A stretch of 64,000 nucleotides of DNA from Tragulus kanchil (lineage: Eukaryota; Chordata; Mammalia; Artiodactyla; Tragulidae), in the NCBI GenBank assembly GCA_022376925.1, contig JAIOJX010000027.1, positions 17,253,471 to 17,317,470 of the forward strand. The letters run 5' to 3'. The notes below the pieces were generated by a model, which worked only from the letters and a program-made list of their open reading frames with translations, was not told the DNA's origin and did not search any database. Position numbers and translations under genes: made by a program. Of this stretch, positions 31,922 through 43,902 are shown in pieces (position 1 is the first letter of the stretch; every line of letters begins with the position of its first letter).

Positions 31922-32411
31922 AACTTTTTTTTTTTTCTTTTTAAGATAAGTCTTGATGTGTGGCAGAGACCAACATGATATTGTAGAGCAGTTGTCTGCC
32001 AATAATTGTATTTTGTTCTAAACTTCTCAGAAAATGTAAAGACCAATCAAAATCATTGTTGGGGAACTGTCCTGAGCATTATGGGCTATTGAACAACATT
32101 CTTCGTCTGTGCCTATTAGAGGTCATTAACAGTCCCCAACCCACCAGCTGTGTCAACTAGACACGCCTCCAGACGTCGCTGAGTGAATGTCCCTGGGGAA
32201 GCAGCCACCTGCAGCGGAGAGCCTTCTAGCGTCTCAGCACACAGGGCCCCCGGCTTCATCTGTGGGCGCTGCAGGCTCTCGGACGCCTCGTCCCGGCCAG
32301 CCCAGCTGTGACAGCTGCCAGGTCCTCCTCCCGTTCGCTCTCGTTCTGAGAAGACGACACGTGCTCGCTCGGGCTGTCTGGGCAGCGAGGTCGCCGGTGC
32401 TAAACCCGCGC

Positions 32412-34599
32412 TCGGCCCCAGGGTGACCGCTGCCCTCCCGTCTGCGTGCGCCCTGTCTCCGGCTCCCTGGCCTCCGCCCACGGCACGGCCTGGAGTGGAT
32501 GGGAGGCTGCTTGCCGTTGTTCCGGTTCAAAAGCTTCCTTTTTAAAAAATCATTTCGTGTTGTTTTCAGCCACAGTTTTTCTGAGTGTCTCGGACGTTTC
32601 ACTCTCCGCTCCTGTGCCTGTGACTGCTCGTAGCCTCTGGGGGCGGAAGGGAACTCTGGTCCCGCCCACAGGTCTCCTTTGTTCCAGACGAGCCCTCAGC
32701 GCTCATCCCGGCCCCCAGTGACCAGTCACTTTTGGTTCCTTCAAGGCTAGGCAGAGGTCCCTTCCTGTCACGCATGGCTCGTGGCCCGTGGGCAGAGGGC
32801 GTGGGCTGCAGGTTGCCTCGCTGATCATTCTTTTCAGAATCATTCTTTCCTCCATTGTCTAGCCTGGGATTCCAACTCCCAAGACATGGCTTCTTTCCTT
32901 TCTTTCTTTCTTTTTCTTTTTGCATTTTAAGGCCACGGGTGGATGAAGGCATGGGTCTCGTCTCACTGCCGTTTTATTACTCTTGCCTCTGGTATCAGAT
33001 GTGCTTGAAAGGTCTGTGCGTGCAGACGACTGGATGCCGGGAGCCCTTGACAGTGGTGCAGAAGTCACCAGAGTTTCCGAAGAAGAGCCCTTGCAGAGTC
33101 CCCGGCCATGTGTGCCCTCTTGTTCCTCAGCCGGGAGGTCGTCAGCCAGCAATGTGACCTTAGGCATTCTGCGTCCGCGTTGCTTCCGTCTCAAGCAGGT
33201 TCAGCAGGGAATATCTAAGAGCAAATTGTACCAACAGGGAGATCAGAAGCGGAGAGAACCAGGGGTTGGAGACCGGGAAGAGATGACCACTGTAATTTAA
33301 GAAACACCTGCCAGTGTCTGTGCAAGAGGGGGTGGAGTAAAAGCTGTTTTGAACGCAAGTAGATATGTATTTTGATCTGTAGTAAAAGCTAGTTTTCATG
33401 TCATTGGTAAGGGATCATAAGGAAAGTAAATACACACACACAGATACACACAGCCTTACTCTTCCTATTAGAGTGCAGCATGATTTAAAATGTAACTGGT
33501 ACGTGTCGGCCCCAGGGTGACCGCTGCCCTCCCGTCTGCGTGCGCCCTGTCTCCGGCTCCCTGGCCTCCGCCCACGGCACGGCCTGGAGTGGATGGGAGG
33601 CTGCTTGCCGTTGTTCCGGTTCAAAAGCTTCCTTTTTAAAAAATCATTTCGTGTTGTTTTCAGCCACAGTTTTTCTGAGTGTCTCGGACGTTTCACTCTC
33701 CGCTCCTGTGCCTGTGACTGCTCGTAGCCTCTGGGGGCGGAAGGGAACTCTGGTCCCGCCCACAGGTCTCCTTTGTTCCAGACGAGCCCTCAGCGCTCAT
33801 CCCGGCCCCCAGTGACCAGTCACTTTTGGTTCCTTCAAGGCTAGGCAGAGGTCCCTTCCTGTCACGCATGGCTCGTGGCCCGTGGGCAGAGGGCGTGGGC
33901 TGCAGGTTGCCTCGCTGATCATTCTTTTCAGAATCATTCTTTCCTCCATTGTCTAGCCTGGGATTCCAACTCCCAAGACATGGCTTCTTTCCTTTCTTTC
34001 TTTCTTTTTCTTTTGCATTTTAAGGCCACGGGTGGATGAAGGCATGGGTCTCGTCTCACTGCCGTTTTATTACTCTTGCCTCTGGTATCAGATGTGCTTG
34101 AAAGGTCTGTGCGTGCAGACGACTGGATGCCGGGAGCCCTTGACAGTGGTGCAGAAGTCACCAGAGTTTCCGAAGAAGAGCCCTTGCAGAGTCCCCGGCC
34201 ATGTGTGCCCTCTTGTTCCTCAGCCGGGAGGTCGTCAGCCAGCAATGTGACCTTAGGCATTCTGCGTCCGCGTTGCTTCCGTCTCAAGCAGGTTCAGCAG
34301 GGAATATCTAAGAGCAAATTGTACCAACAGGGAGATCAGAAGCGGAGAGAACCAGGGGTTGGAGACCGGGAAGAGATGACCACTGTAATTTAAGAAACAC
34401 CTGCCAGTGTCTGTGCAAGAGGGGGTGGAGTAAAAGCTGTTTTGAACGCAAGTAGATATGTATTTTGATCTGTAGTAAAAGCTAGTTTTCATGTCATTGG
34501 TAAGGGATCATAAGGAAAGTAAATACACACACACAGATACACACAGCCTTACTCTTCCTATTAGAGTGCAGCATGATTTAAAATGTAACTGGTACGTGT
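32412..34599. repeat. direct duplication 9, offset 1093-1094
   Basis: Copies span 32412-33505 and 33506-34599. They differ by one T in a pyrimidine-rich run (TTTTTGC against TTTTGC near 32920). The duplicated DNA is unassigned intron 10. Confidence 0.96.
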
Positions 34600-34644
34600 A
34601 ACGGAAGAGCAATGTCGAGGCCGGAGATACTCGTTTTCAGTACA

Positions 34645-34893
34645 TTTTTTTTTTATTGGTCTTTCATTTGTCTAGTTTCATCCATCTTTGTTCTTTGGCC
34701 TGTGTGGGCCTCCCATCACGGTGACCTCTCTTGTCGCAGAGCGTCGGTTCTGGGCGCATGCACTCCAGAGCTCCGGCCCGGTAACTGGTCCAGCCGCTCC
34801 GTGGCACGTGGGATCTTCCCGGGCCAGGGATCGAACCGGCACCCCTTGCACTGCAAGGCGGTGTCTTTACCCACTGGACCACCAGGGAAGCCC
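34645..34893 (-). mobile_element. CHR-like SINE
   Basis: Reverse element from a T-run through GGCACGTGGGATCTTCCCGG to GGACCACCAGGGAAGCCC. It lies about 115 bp upstream of exon 11. Confidence 0.82.
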
Positions 34894-35007
34894 TCAGTGG
34901 ATTTTTAAAGGTGGTTCTGTTTAGTCTTCTGCAGTTTCTGAAACCCTAGTCTAAGGGAAATACAGGTGGTTTCTAGATTTTAATGTGATCTTTTTTTTCC
35001 CTTTAAG

Positions 35008-35053
35008 CTTGAAGAAGAATTCCAAAGAAAGGCCGACATATCCAGAGCTTATG
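35008..35053 (+). CDS. MAP2K6: MAP2K6 exon 11
   Basis: The exon has 46 nt. Its first base C completes Cys294, and the rest encodes residues 295-309 (LKKNSKERPTYPELM), including the conserved arginine region of kinase subdomain XI. The acceptor is a long pyrimidine tract ending in TTTAAG, a less common AAG acceptor, and the donor is GTGAGT. The exon occurs once, and the ATG that ends it joins in phase 0 to exon 12. Confidence 0.95.
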
Positions 35054-35127
35054 GTGAGTGTCATTCATGGTGTACATGTGTCCAGATTAACAGCTAGAGC
35101 GAGGGAAGTGAACGGCGGGTGCGTGGC

Positions 35128-35215
35128 CCCCAGGACTCCCTGGCGGTCCAGTGGTTATGGCTCTGTGCCCCCAGTGCGGGGGCGTGGGTTCCGTCCCTGG
35201 TCAGGAGACTGCCAG
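35128..35215 (+). mobile_element. tRNA-type SINE head, truncated
   Basis: GGACTCCCTGGCGGTCCAGTG followed by GTTCCGTCCCTGGTCAGGAG. No body or tail. Confidence 0.6.
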
Positions 35216-36769
35216 AAAGATTGTCACAGCCTACTAGTTGAGAGTTATGTTTTATTTGGTGGGCATTTTTAGGACTTCAGGCCCAGGAGAGGTCTCAAGT
35301 AACCCTGAGAGAACAGTTCTGAAGGTGGAGAGGGCTAGTGACCAGATTACACAGAAGTTGGCAGCAAGGGGCGTCAAGATTATTGCTCATTAAGGAAAAC
35401 TGGATATCCCACGTTAAGGACTTTAGCGCTTTCCTGCGTATGAGAGGATGCCAGAGTCTGGGCTCACAGAGACCACGCCTTTGGTATGTACTCAGCTATC
35501 TGGGGGCGGCGTCCTGCGGTTTGGAGTTTTACACCCTGCGCTCCTCTCCTGCCGTGGGGAATGGCGGATGGCTGCCTGCCGTGCTTCCCCCCCACCCCGA
35601 GCCCCCGAGCCCCCGTTCCTCAGTGGCTTACCTTGGGGGAACCAGCATCGTTCTTCCGGGCCCTCCCTCCCTCTCGGAGGGCTGGGATCCTGAGTGGCTG
35701 TGACGCCTTGTTTATTGATAGGGCAGGAAGTACCCATTTCACAGAGCTCACAGCCCGCATGCCAGGCCAAAAAATAAAAATTGAGAAGATATGATCATCA
35801 GATAGCTGGGCTGGAAGCGCTGATCCACTGAGACGTGGCTAAGTGACGTACAACCACGAAACAAGCGCCGAGTCCTCCGTGTGCCCCCTTTCTTCCTCCT
35901 GCAGCAGCCACGGGTCGCCAGGCGCAGCCACTGTTTACACGAGGATAAGCCTGTCATCACGGAGACCAGATTGCATCTGTGGAATTCATATTTTCAAATT
36001 TTAAAGATATTAGGAATCACCAGTGAATATAAAATGAAGGAAAGCCTGATTTTAAGGATTTCAGTAATAGTAGTTTAATAATAGCGATGACAAAGGATTT
36101 CGATAATGAGAAGAGGCCTACATGCATAATCAATTTTTGACTGAAATATTTAGGATTAATCAGATGATCATTGTTCTGGTGGCTGTTTAGGGAGGAGAGA
36201 ATTGCTTGGTTTTCATTTGAGTAGAAAAAAGTAAGATAAAGCCCTCTTCCCTGGAGTTATTCACCATCGATAGCTTATTATTGGCACTGCCTGTTTAAAA
36301 AAAAAGGTTAAAATAAGACCTCAGGGTGGTTGTTTTTAAGTAGTTTCTGCAGTTCTAAGCTAATTACAGGTGACTAATCGAGATCTATACTGGCACTTCT
36401 TCATGTTGAATGTGGGAGAAACACAGTGTTTAATATAAAATTCAAGCAGTTTGCTAATTTGTGCTCATCCTTCCCTAGATGTCTTTTGATGATAAAGGAT
36501 TTGATTTCAGCAAGGGGAGGAAGAATTCTGTTCGAATTTTGCAGAAGAGATCAGAGCACGCATCGACTCCATTTCTTAGTGGCTTGTTTTCATCAGGCAG
36601 CAAATGCTTGTTCCCATCCCATCCTGCCTCCCATCAGTGCTTGGTCTCCAGGACCAGTTCTGGGCAGGTGACAGAGTACAGGTTCTCTTAACAGATTGTG
36701 GTATGGCGAGGTGACACCAACCCGGGGAAGCAGGGCTGGCTGCCGCTGTGTACGCATGTCTTCTTTGGG

Positions 36770-37140
36770 AGAATGTCTAGTCGGGTCCTTTGCCCATTTC
36801 TAAATCTGACTCTTCTTTGTGCTGTTGAGCTGTATGAGTTTCTTTTTCTTTTGGCCGCATCAGGTAGCATGCAGGAGCTTAGTTCCCCCACCAGGGATCA
36901 GACGTGCGTACTCAGCAGTCGAAGCGCAGAGTCCTAACCTACTGGACCACCAGATAAATCCCACCCCGTTTATTGCACCCCTTGTATATTCTGGATAATG
37001 ACTCGTTGTCATCACAGACGTGGTTGCACATACTTTCTCCCGTTCCATAGATTGCTTTCCTTTCTGTTGATTATTTGTTGGATCCACAGAGGCACTTGAG
37101 AGTGATGTACTCCCACGTTTTGATTTTTTGCAAACAGGTG
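36770..37140 (-). mobile_element. old L1 fragment interrupted by a SINE
   Basis: TGCCCATTTCTAAATCTGAC, GCTGTTGAGCTGTATGAGTT and, after the SINE at 36843-36963, TATATTCTGGATAATGACTC with CTTTCTCCCGTTCCATAGATTG follow the reverse complement of an L1 3' region. Duplicated at 37873-38243. Confidence 0.7.
36843..36963 (-). mobile_element. short tRNA-type SINE inside L1
   Basis: TTGGCCGCATCAGGTAGCATG to CCTACTGGACCACCAGATAA. Copy at 37946-38066. Confidence 0.65.
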
Positions 37141-37192
37141 TATGGAAAGGAATCACTAGGCAGCAGGGAAACACACATCAAACCCACAGCCA

Positions 37193-37330
37193 GGGACCTT
37201 CCTGGTGATCCAGTGGTTAAGACTCTGCCATCCCATGCAGGGGGTGCAGGGTCGATGTCTGGTTGAGGAACTAAGATCCCACATGGCTTGTGACCAAAAA
37301 AAACCAAAGCATGAAATAGAAGCAATGTGG
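37193..37330 (+). mobile_element. CHR-1-like SINE
   Basis: GACCTTCCTGGTGATCCAGTG, GCAGGGTCGATGTCTGGTTG and ATCCCACATGGCTTGTGACC with an A-rich tail. Copies lie at 38296-38433 and, partially, 39449-39531. Confidence 0.7.
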
Positions 37331-38295
37331 TACAAATTTAATGAAGATTTTAAAAATAGTCCATATTAAAAAAAATCTTTAAAGAAACCTATTTTAAAAA
37401 ATTCAGGTATCACCTCATACGGTTAAATAAGACCTCGGGGGGTTTTTTTCTGCAGTTCTAAGCTAATTACAGGTGACTAATCGAGATCTATACTGGCACT
37501 TCTTCATGTTGAATGTGGGAGAAACACAGTGTTTAATATAAAATTCAAGCAGTTTGCTAATTTGTGCTCATCCTTCCCTAGATGTCTTTTGATGATAAAG
37601 GATTTGATTTCAGCAAGGGGAGGAAGAATTCTGTTCGAATTTTGCAGAAGAGATCAGAGCACGCATCGACTCCATTTCTTAGTGGCTTGTTTTCATCAGG
37701 CAGCAAATGCTTGTTCCCATCCCATCCTGCCTCCCATCAGTGCTTGGTCTCCAGGACCAGTTCTGGGCAGGTGACAGAGTACAGGTTCTCTTAACAGATT
37801 GTGGTATGGCGAGGTGACACCAACCCGGGGAAGCAGGGCTGGCTGCCGCTGTGTACGCATGTCTTCTTTGGGAGAATGTCTAGTCGGGTCCTTTGCCCAT
37901 TTCTAAATCTGACTCTTCTTTGTGCTGTTGAGCTGTATGAGTTTCTTTTTCTTTTGGCCGCATCAGGTAGCATGCAGGAGCTTAGTTCCCCCACCAGGGA
38001 TCAGACGTGCGTACTCAGCAGTCGAAGCGCAGAGTCCTAACCTACTGGACCACCAGATAAATCCCACCCCGTTTATTGCACCCCTTGTATATTCTGGATA
38101 ATGACTCGTTGTCATCACAGACGTGGTTGCACATACTTTCTCCCGTTCCATAGATTGCTTTCCTTTCTGTTGATTATTTGTTGGATCCACAGAGGCACTT
38201 GAGAGTGATGTACTCCCACGTTTTGATTTTTTGCAAACAGGTGTATGGAAAGGAATCACTAGGCAGCAGGGAAACACACATCAAACCCACAGCCA

Positions 38296-38433
38296 GGGAC
38301 CTTCCTGGTGATCCAGTGGTTAAGACTCTGCCATCCCATGCAGGGGGTGCAGGGTCGATGTCTGGTTGAGGAACTAAGATCCCACATGGCTTGTGACCAA
38401 AAAAAACCAAAGCATGAAATAGAAGCAATGTGG
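38296..38433 (+). mobile_element. CHR-1-like SINE, second copy
   Basis: Copy of 37193-37330 created by duplication 10. Its 3' half is repeated again by duplication 11. Confidence 0.7.
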
Positions 38434-38654
38434 TACAAATTTAATGAAGATTTTAAAAATAGTCCATATTAAAAAAAATCTTTAAAGAAACCTATTTTAA
38501 AAAATTCAGGTATCACCTCATACTTGGACGGTATGAAAGATAAGAGAAAAACACTGGAGATACAGAGAAAAAGGTCTTCTTGTGCAGTACTGTGGGGATG
38601 TAAACCGGTATAGCCAGGAAAGAGAGCCTCACAAAATGAAAAAGTAGAACCGAA

Positions 38655-38783
38655 AGTGAAAGTGTTAGTACTCCGTTGTGTCCGACTCTGCGACCCCATG
38701 ATCTGTCGCCTGCCGGCTCCTCTGTTCGTGGGGTTCTCCAGGGAAGAAAACCAGAGTGGGTTGCCATTTCCTTCTCCAAAAAA
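38655..38783 (-). mobile_element. Bov-A-type SINE fragment
   Basis: AGTGAAAGTGTTAGTACTCCG to GAGTGGGTTGCCATTTCCTT, truncated at an A-run. Copy at about 39758-39886. Confidence 0.8.
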
Positions 38784-38789
38784 AAAGAA

Positions 38790-39260
38790 CTATCTTATGA
38801 TTAATAAGTCCACTTCTGGGCATAGATCTGGAGGAAATGAAATCACTGTGGTGAGGATATATCTGCCCGCCCATGCGCAGCGCAGCGTTACTCATTTCAG
38901 CCACGATGTGGCCACAGTATGTGTCCATTAATGGAGGTATTGATAAAGAAAAAACATGTAAATATACACAATGGAATATTACTCAAGCGTTGAAAAAGGA
39001 AATCCTGCTATTTACAGCAATGTGGGTGAAGCCTGAGGGCATTATTCTAAGTGAACTAAGTCAAGACAGAAAAAAAAAAAAAACCATATGATCTCACTTA
39101 AATGTGGCGTCTTAAAAAGACTGAACTTATAGGGAGTAGAGAGATGGTTGCCAGGGGTGGGAGGCTCGGGGGAACCGATAAAGCTGGTCAAAGGATACAG
39201 ATTTCTGTTTACAAGATGAGTGAGTTCTGGGAGTATAAGGTACAGCCTTGGGACTGGAGT
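38790..39260 (+). mobile_element. old L1 3' end, sense
   Basis: AATGGAATATTACTCAAGCG, GGCATTATTCTAAGTGAACTA, TATGATCTCACTTAAATGTGG and GGTTGCCAGGGGTGGGAGG are L1 3' landmarks in order. The copy is at 39893-40362. No long reading frame survives. Confidence 0.75.
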
Positions 39261-40573
39261 TAACAAAACCCCACTGTGTGCTCGCGTTGCCCAGAGAGTG
39301 GCGAGCAGACCTGGACGGTCACAGTGGATCCCGTGGATTCTCAGTTCTGCTGGGTAAGCTTGGGTCTGAGTCTGAACCACACGCTGGCTGGGTGACAGTG
39401 AACAGATGCTCAAACAGTGGGAGGGAGACGGGCCTCCTTTATTTTTAAGGGGTGCAGGGTCGATGTCTGGTTGAGGAACTAAGATCCCACATGGCTTGTG
39501 ACCAAAACCAAAGCATGAAATAGAAGCAATGTGGTACAAATTTAATGAAGATTTTAAAAATAGTCCATATTAAAAAAAATCTTTAAAGAAACCTATTTTA
39601 AAAAATTCAGGTATCACCTCATACTTGGACGGTATGAAAGATAAGAGAAAAACACTGGAGATACAGAGAAAAAGGTCTTCTTGTGCAGTACTGTGGGGAT
39701 GTAAACCGGTATAGCCAGGAAAGAGAGCCTCACAAAATGAAAAAGTAGAACCGAAAGTGAAAGTGTTAGTACTCCGTTGTGTCCGACTCTGCGACCCCAT
39801 GATCTGTCGCCTGCCGGCTCCTCTGTTCGTGGGGTTCTCCAGGGAAGAAAACCAGAGTGGGTTGCCATTTCCTTCTCCAAAAAAAAAAAGAACTATCTTA
39901 TGATTAATAAGTCCACTTCTGGGCATAGATCTGGAGGAAATGAAATCACTGTGGTGAGGATATATCTGCCCGCCCATGCGCAGCGCAGCGTTACTCATTT
40001 CAGCCACGATGTGGCCACAGTATGTGTCCATTAATGGAGGTATTGATAAAGAAAAAACATGTAAATATACACAATGGAATATTACTCAAGCGTTGAAAAA
40101 GGAAATCCTGCTATTTACAGCAATGTGGGTGAAGCCTGAGGGCATTATTCTAAGTGAACTAAGTCAAGACAGAAAAAAAAAAAAAACCATATGATCTCAC
40201 TTAAATGTGGCGTCTTAAAAAGACTGAACTTATAGGGAGTAGAGAGATGGTTGCCAGGGGTGGGAGGCTCGGGGGAACCGATAAAGCTGGTCAAAGGATA
40301 CAGATTTCTGTTTACAAGATGAGTGAGTTCTGGGAGTATAAGGTACAGCCTTGGGACTGGAGTTAACAAAACCCCACTGTGTGCTCGCGTTGCCCAGAGA
40401 GTGGCGAGCAGACCTGGACGGTCACAGTGGATCCCGTGGATTCTCAGTTCTGCTGGGTAAGCTTGGGTCTGAGTCTGAACCACACGCTGGCTGGGTGACA
40501 GTGAACAGATGCTCGAAACAGTGGGAGGGGAGACGGGCCTCCTTTTAGGTGTCTCTGCCCCTTTAGAAAGGCA

Positions 40574-40735
40574 GCCCGTGGACTTCCCTGGTAGCCCAGT
40601 GGATAGGGCGCTGTGCTTTCGCTTCCAGGGTCATGGGTTTGATCCCTGGTCAGGGAACTAAGGTCTCACATGCCACTCAGCATGGCCAAAGAATAAATAA
40701 GTCAATAAAAATTTTTAAAAAAACCAGTAAAATAA
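40574..40735 (+). mobile_element. CHR-1-like SINE
   Basis: GGACTTCCCTGGTAGCCCAG, TTTGATCCCTGGTCAGGG and an A-rich tail with AATAAATAAGTCAATAAA. Confidence 0.72.
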
Positions 40736-41721
40736 AAAGGCAGCCCCTGTGGACTCAACATTCAGCGAACACCCACGGTTGAGGCAGACAAGGAGATGAG
40801 TCATGCTTGAGAATATCTTAGCATACCGCATGTTTGGGTTAAACATTTCCTCTCTGATTATGTGTATAATAGCCAGCCAGTGTCCTTTTCAATCCTGGCT
40901 GCTCTTATTTGGAATTCTTGTGCAGCCCCCAGAGCATTTAAACTAAATTGCACACAAAGTACAAAAGGCCCAGAGTGGGTCCTGGGGCGCCTGCTCTCTG
41001 TGTCTAGAAGTGCCTTGGTTGTCACTTTTTTTTTTTTCCGATAAAAGAACGTTTTCTGTATATGTCTTGATATTTAAAAGGCACAGCATTTTTTTTCCTT
41101 CCAAGTGACATCAGAGGTTTCAATGGCACCCACTTAAGAAACAATGCCGAGTCCTAGTGTAACACCCGTGGGCAGCTGATGTTGAATTCACCTCTGCAGG
41201 TCGTCTCACGCCTGTGGTCTTTGCTGGTCTGCAGATTCGTGCTGTAGAATCCTGTGGGTCTCCCCCTGCTGCCTTTTAAAGCATTAGCCTTCGTGGCACT
41301 GGACATGGGCTTGCCTTTTAAGGTTGTAACTGCCTCCTGCTTTCCTGTGGAATTGAGGTTTCTCAGTGGAAATTCTGAGTCCAGACTCTTTGACTGAAGC
41401 CTCGGGAAAACACAAGCTGAGAGGCGACTGTTGACATTGTAGGAGTTGGTGAAGGGGTAGAAAGGGAAAAAGTCCTTTTTCCGGGTGAAGAACAGTATAA
41501 TTAAGGCCCCGATCCAGACATGTGCCTCTTATAGAAATTCCAAATATTCTGTTCCCTATTTGGGTTGAGGCGTGGACAGGCTTTCAGATCATTTCATTTG
41601 CTTTTTCTCTCAAACTTCCACTGTGGGGCTTGACTCAAAAGTTCTTACTAAGAACTCAGACTTGTTCTTCTAGGGTACGGGACCAACCAGTGTTTTGTAA
41701 AGGATTAGACAGATAGGGTTA

Positions 41722-41925
41722 GGGCTTCCCAGTCTTAAAGAGGCTGCCTGTCGATGCAGGAGATGTAGGTTCGATCCCTGGATCAAGGAAATCCCCTGGA
41801 GGAGGAAATGGCTTCCCACACCAGTATTCTTGCGTATGAAATCCCGCGGAAAGGGAGCCTGGCTGGCCACGGTCCCTGGGGTGCAAAGAGCCGGACACGA
41901 CGGGCAGCTACAGCAACAGCCGTGA
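41722..41925 (+). mobile_element. Bov-tA SINE
   Basis: GGGCTTCCCAGTCTTAAAGAG to AGAGCCGGACACGACGGGC. Copy at 42861-43066. Confidence 0.82.
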
Positions 41926-42860
41926 TAGACGGTGGAGACTTAAGGCCCTGTGGGCGCGACAGCCGCCTGACGCCTGGTTTAGCGCCGAGCTGCCATCCAT
42001 GCAGTGTATAATAGCCAGCCAGTGTCCTTTTCAATCCTGGCTGCTCTTATTTGGAATTCTTGTGCAGCCCCAGAGCATTTAAACTAAATTGCACACAAAG
42101 TACAAAAGGCCCAGAGTGGGTCCTGGGCGCCTGCTCTCTGTGTCTAGAAGTGCCTTGGTTGTCACTTTTTTTTTTTTCCGATAAAAGAACGTTTTCTGTA
42201 TATGTCTTGATATTTAAAAGGCACAGCATTTTTTTTCCTTCCAAGTGACATCAGAGGTTTCAATGGCACCCACTTAAGAAACAATGCCGAGTCCTAGTGT
42301 AACACCCGTGGGCAGCTGATGTTGAATTCACCTCTGCAGGTCGTCTCACGCCTGTGGTCTTTGCTGGTCTGCAGATTCGTGCTGTAGAATCCTGTGGGTC
42401 TCCCCCTGCTGCCTTTTAAAGCATTAGCCTTCGTGGCACTGGACATGGGCTTGCCTTTTAAGGTTGTAACTGCCTCCTGCTTTCCTGTGGAATTGAGGTT
42501 TCTCAGTGGAAATTCTGAGTCCAGACTCTTTGACTGAAGCCTCGGGAAAACACAAGCTGAGAGGCGACTGTTGACATTGTAGGAGTTGGTGAAGGGGTAG
42601 AAAGGGAAAAAGTCCTTTTTCCGGGTGAAGAACAGTATAATTAAGGCCCGATCCAGACATGTGCCTCTTATAGAAATTCCAAATATTCTGTTCCCTATTT
42701 GGGTTGAGGCGTGGACAGGCTTTCAGATCATTTCATTTGCTTTTTCTCTCAAACTTCCACTGTGGGGCTTGACTCAAAAGTTCTTACTAAGAACTCAGAC
42801 TTGTTCTTCTAGGGTACGGGACCAACCAGTGTTTTGTAAAGGATTAGACAGATAGGGTTA

Positions 42861-43066
42861 GGGCTTCCCAGTCTTAAAGAGGCTGCCTGTCGATGCAGGA
42901 GATGTAGGTTCGATCCCTGGATCAAGGAAATCCCCTGGAGGAGGAAATGGCTTCCCACACCAGTATTCTTGCGTATGAAATCCCGCGGAAAGGGAGCCTG
43001 GCTGGCCACGGTCCCTGGGGTGCAAAGAGCCGGACACGACGGGGCAGCTAAGCAGCAACAGCCGTG
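42861..43066 (+). mobile_element. Bov-tA SINE, duplicate
   Basis: Copy of 41722-41925. Its last 30 bases keep a G and an AG that the first copy lacks. Confidence 0.82.
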
Positions 43067-43354
43067 ATAGACGGTGGAGACTTAAGGCCCTGTGGGCCGC
43101 GACAGCCGCCTGACGCCTGGTTTAGCGCCGAGCTGCCATCCAGCAGGTGCACAAAGGAGCGCGGCTGTGCCCCAGAACAACTTCACTTCAGAGACAGGCA
43201 GGCAGCTGGATGTGGCCCCTGGCCCATCGTGGTTGACCCCTGTCCGGGATGAAAACCCCCAGAAACAAAACGACGGTGATTCACGTGATCGCCCAGGGAG
43301 AGGATGGTGTCCTCCGACTGTCCTGGGATGTCCTAGGGTGAACCCCGTTAAACA

Positions 43355-43571
43355 GGGATGTTGCTGTGTAGTCACTGAAGTCGTGCCTGACTCTTTGAGA
43401 CCCCATGGTCTGTAGCCCACCAGGCTCCTCTGTCCATGGCATTTTCCAGGAAAGAATAACGGAGTGGGCTGCCGTGTCTTCCTCCAGGGCGTCTTTCCGA
43501 CCCAGGGGTCAAGCCGGCGTCTCCTGCACCGACAGGAGGCTTCTTTTCTGTCTGAGCCACCTGGGAAGCCC
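43355..43571 (-). mobile_element. Bov-tA SINE
   Basis: GTTGCTGTGTAGTCACTGAAG to GGGGTCAAGCCGGCGTCTCC and CTGAGCCACCTGGGAAGCC. Confidence 0.82.
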
Positions 43572-43683
43572 TGAGCAGGGATCACTGAACCCGTAGCCAT
43601 CGTCTTGCAGAGGGTCTGGAGGCTCCTGGTGCTGTTAGTGATGCTCCAGGCAGGATGCCCGGTGCTCCCTGTGCCTGGCCCCT

Positions 43684-43902
43684 CTATTTATTTATGGCCG
43701 TGCTGGGTCTTGATTTATGGCACGCGGGCTTTCTCAGGTTGTAGAGAGCAGGGGCTCTTCTTGCTCATGGTGCACAGTAGGTGAGGTTTGGGGGCTCCGT
43801 GGCCCTGTGGCGCGTGGGATCTTCCCAGATCAGGAATCAAACCTGTGCCCCCTGCCTTGGGGGGCGGGATTCTTCACCACTGGGCCCCCAGGGAAGTCCA
43901 GA
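43684..43902 (-). mobile_element. CHR-2-like SINE
   Basis: TTATTTATGGCCGTGCTGGG to CACCACTGGGCCCCCAGGGAA. Copy at 44798-45014. Confidence 0.72.

Larger units (their letters stand above)
28128..35007 (+). other. MAP2K6: MAP2K6 intron 10
   Basis: This is a large intron of about 6.9 kb as given, about 5.8 kb after removing one duplicate. 28571-30190 is moderately GC-rich and unassigned, with no exon or repeat I recognise. A CHR-like SINE lies at 30204-30559, unassigned DNA at 30571-31650, another SINE at 31656-31921, and unassigned DNA at 31922-32411. The 32412-34599 block is a duplication and a last SINE sits at 34645-34893. Confidence 0.85.
36306..38523. repeat. direct duplication 10, offset 1103-1115
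   Basis: Copies span 36306-37420 and 37421-38523. The first 35 bp of copy two are deletion-rich relative to copy one (about 12 bases missing around 37440), then the copies run together to the end. Content is an L1 fragment interrupted by a SINE. Confidence 0.96.
38344..40547. repeat. direct duplication 11, offset 1101-1105
   Basis: Copies span 38344-39441 and 39449-40547. Differences are homopolymer lengths (eight against four A after GTGACC; A-run near 38778; G-run near the end). Copy one starts inside the second copy of duplication 10, so that segment occurs three times. Confidence 0.96.
40862..43142. repeat. direct duplication 12, offset 1138-1143
   Basis: Copies span 40862-41999 and 42004-43142. 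I see five indels, all in runs of C or G or a short AGC repeat, two near the start and three in the last 120 bp. Each copy ends in a Bov-tA SINE. Confidence 0.96.
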
